The position numbers were made by a program, and so were the translations under genes. A model generated the notes under the pieces. The model saw nothing but the letters and a program-made list of their open reading frames with translations. It did no database searches and was not told the DNA's origin. A stretch of DNA of 5,654 nucleotides, taken from the NCBI GenBank assembly GCA_015523055.1, contig WALD01000067.1:1-5654 (forward strand), in the 5' to 3' direction. The DNA is from Candidatus Altarchaeota archaeon (GTDB lineage: Archaea; Altiarchaeota; Altiarchaeia; IMC4; QMZM01). Below are positions 5,252 through 5,654 of the stretch, in pieces; positions within the stretch are counted from its first letter, which is position 1; the number at the start of each line of letters is the position of its first letter.

Positions 5252-5533
5252 ATGACTCTGGCAAGCCATTATGTGTTGGAGGAGATATTGAATTCACTGC
5301 GGGATGTGAAAGGGGCCGGGAATGTCCTTGAGAAATTCTGCATCAGGTACAGTGATGATATTGAGCTCACTGACATATGCAGGGAATTCAGGAATTACCT
5401 GAAGTCAAAGGATCCAAAATCACTGGAGAACATAGAGAAGAGCCTTAAAGAACTCATTAACAGCCGGGGTAGAGAGGCCGGTGGGGGAGAGATATTGTGG
5501 TATAAGGATAGACGGCCTGGAAGGAGTGCATAG
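5252..5533 (+). CDS. Small helical protein of unknown function, paired with KaiC-like ATPase; possible frameshift
   Basis: I do not recognise this protein. As it stands it has 93 residues. Residues 1-71 look like a genuine compact, charged, mostly helical domain: MTLASHYVLEEILNSL, then a stretch with Cys30 and Cys43, REFRNYLKSKDPKSLENI and EKSLKELINS. No signal peptide or membrane segment is evident. From residue 72 the character changes to RGREAGGGEI and DRRPGRSA, basic and glycine-rich, as out-of-frame sequence often looks. The +1 frame instead offers GVERPVGERYCG, IRIDGLEGV and HRALIIL up to TAG at 5550-5552, which reads like a natural C-terminus. A one-base error or mutation around CGGGGT (5465-5470) would join them into a 99-residue protein. 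The gene follows the ATPase by 6 nt behind a GGTAG motif, so it is probably its operon partner. That it is coding is likely; its function is open. Confidence 0.65.
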   Translation: MTLASHYVLEEILNSLRDVKGAGNVLEKFCIRYSDDIELTDICREFRNYLKSKDPKSLENIEKSLKELINSRGREAGGGEILWYKDRRPGRSA

Positions 5534-5552
5534 GGCTCTGATTATCCTGTAG

Positions 5553-5654
5553 ACCATGCAGAATAAACATGCTTTTAAAGGGGAAGGACATATATACTAT
5601 GGGAATAAAAAATTTTGATAAAAGCGAGATTTATTGGTTATTATAAGGTTATAC
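5553..5654 (+). promoter_or_regulatory. AT-rich 3' edge region with TATA-like elements, probable upstream region of a gene outside the window
   Basis: No convincing gene is present. CTTTTAAAG (5572-5580) and CATATATAC (5589-5597) resemble archaeal box A elements, the latter preceded by a purine-rich GGGGAAGGA that could serve as a BRE. They are followed by ATG at 5599, which opens only 15 codons. The most economical reading is intergenic DNA carrying the promoter of the next plus-strand gene. No hairpin followed by a T-run that would suggest a terminator was seen. Confidence 0.3.

Noticed and set aside
5599..5646. 15-codon ATG frame at the right edge
   Set aside because: Too short and unrecognised; TATA-like elements around it suggest promoter DNA for a gene beyond the window.
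1..5654. tRNA, rRNA, CRISPR, insertion sequence or inverted-repeat mobile element
   Set aside because: I saw no cloverleaf with CCA-proximal pairing, no regularly spaced direct repeats with unique spacers, no transposase motif and no terminal inverted repeats on either strand.

Overview
The window looks like chromosomal DNA from an archaeon, most likely a euryarchaeote. The gene content points there: an archaeal-type RNA 3'-phosphate cyclase, a DUF115/MptE-type pterin pyrophosphokinase (archaeal tetrahydromethanopterin or folate route), a short archaeal-style KsgA, a single-domain alkyltransferase and a stand-alone KaiC/RadA-type ATPase. Spacers are short, genes overlap at their ends, and AT-rich box A-like elements sit about 25-28 bp upstream of several ATGs, as expected of leaderless archaeal transcripts. 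I cannot fix the lineage from sequence alone.

Layout. Bases 1-1037 (+) hold rtcA, which lacks only its first few codons. Converging on it is a minus-strand block, read right to left: ksgA/rsmA (3437-2661), a truncated PIN-domain (VapC-like) stub (2683-2582), pdxS (2548-1664) and tmk (1584-1000); tmk overlaps the 3' end of rtcA by 38 bp. Divergent from ksgA across only 35 bp is mptE (3473-4186, +), whose 3' end overlaps by 17 bp the convergent alkyltransferase gene ogt (4484-4170, -). Divergent from ogt is a KaiC-like ATPase (4535-5245, +), followed 6 nt later by a small unknown protein (5252-5533) that may carry a frameshift. The last ~100 bp are AT-rich, show TATA-like elements and probably belong to the promoter of a gene outside the window.

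Functionally this is mostly housekeeping: RNA end repair (RtcA), dTTP supply (Tmk), PLP cofactor synthesis (PdxS), rRNA maturation (KsgA), pterin cofactor synthesis (MptE) and DNA alkylation repair (Ogt). The less ordinary parts are the KaiC-like ATPase with its small partner, what looks like the wreck of a vapBC toxin-antitoxin locus fused into the end of ksgA, a strong excess of the palindrome GAATTC in all codon phases outside tmk/pdxS, and a tmk gene far more AT-rich than its neighbours. I see no complete novel defence or mobile system, no RNA gene and no CRISPR array.
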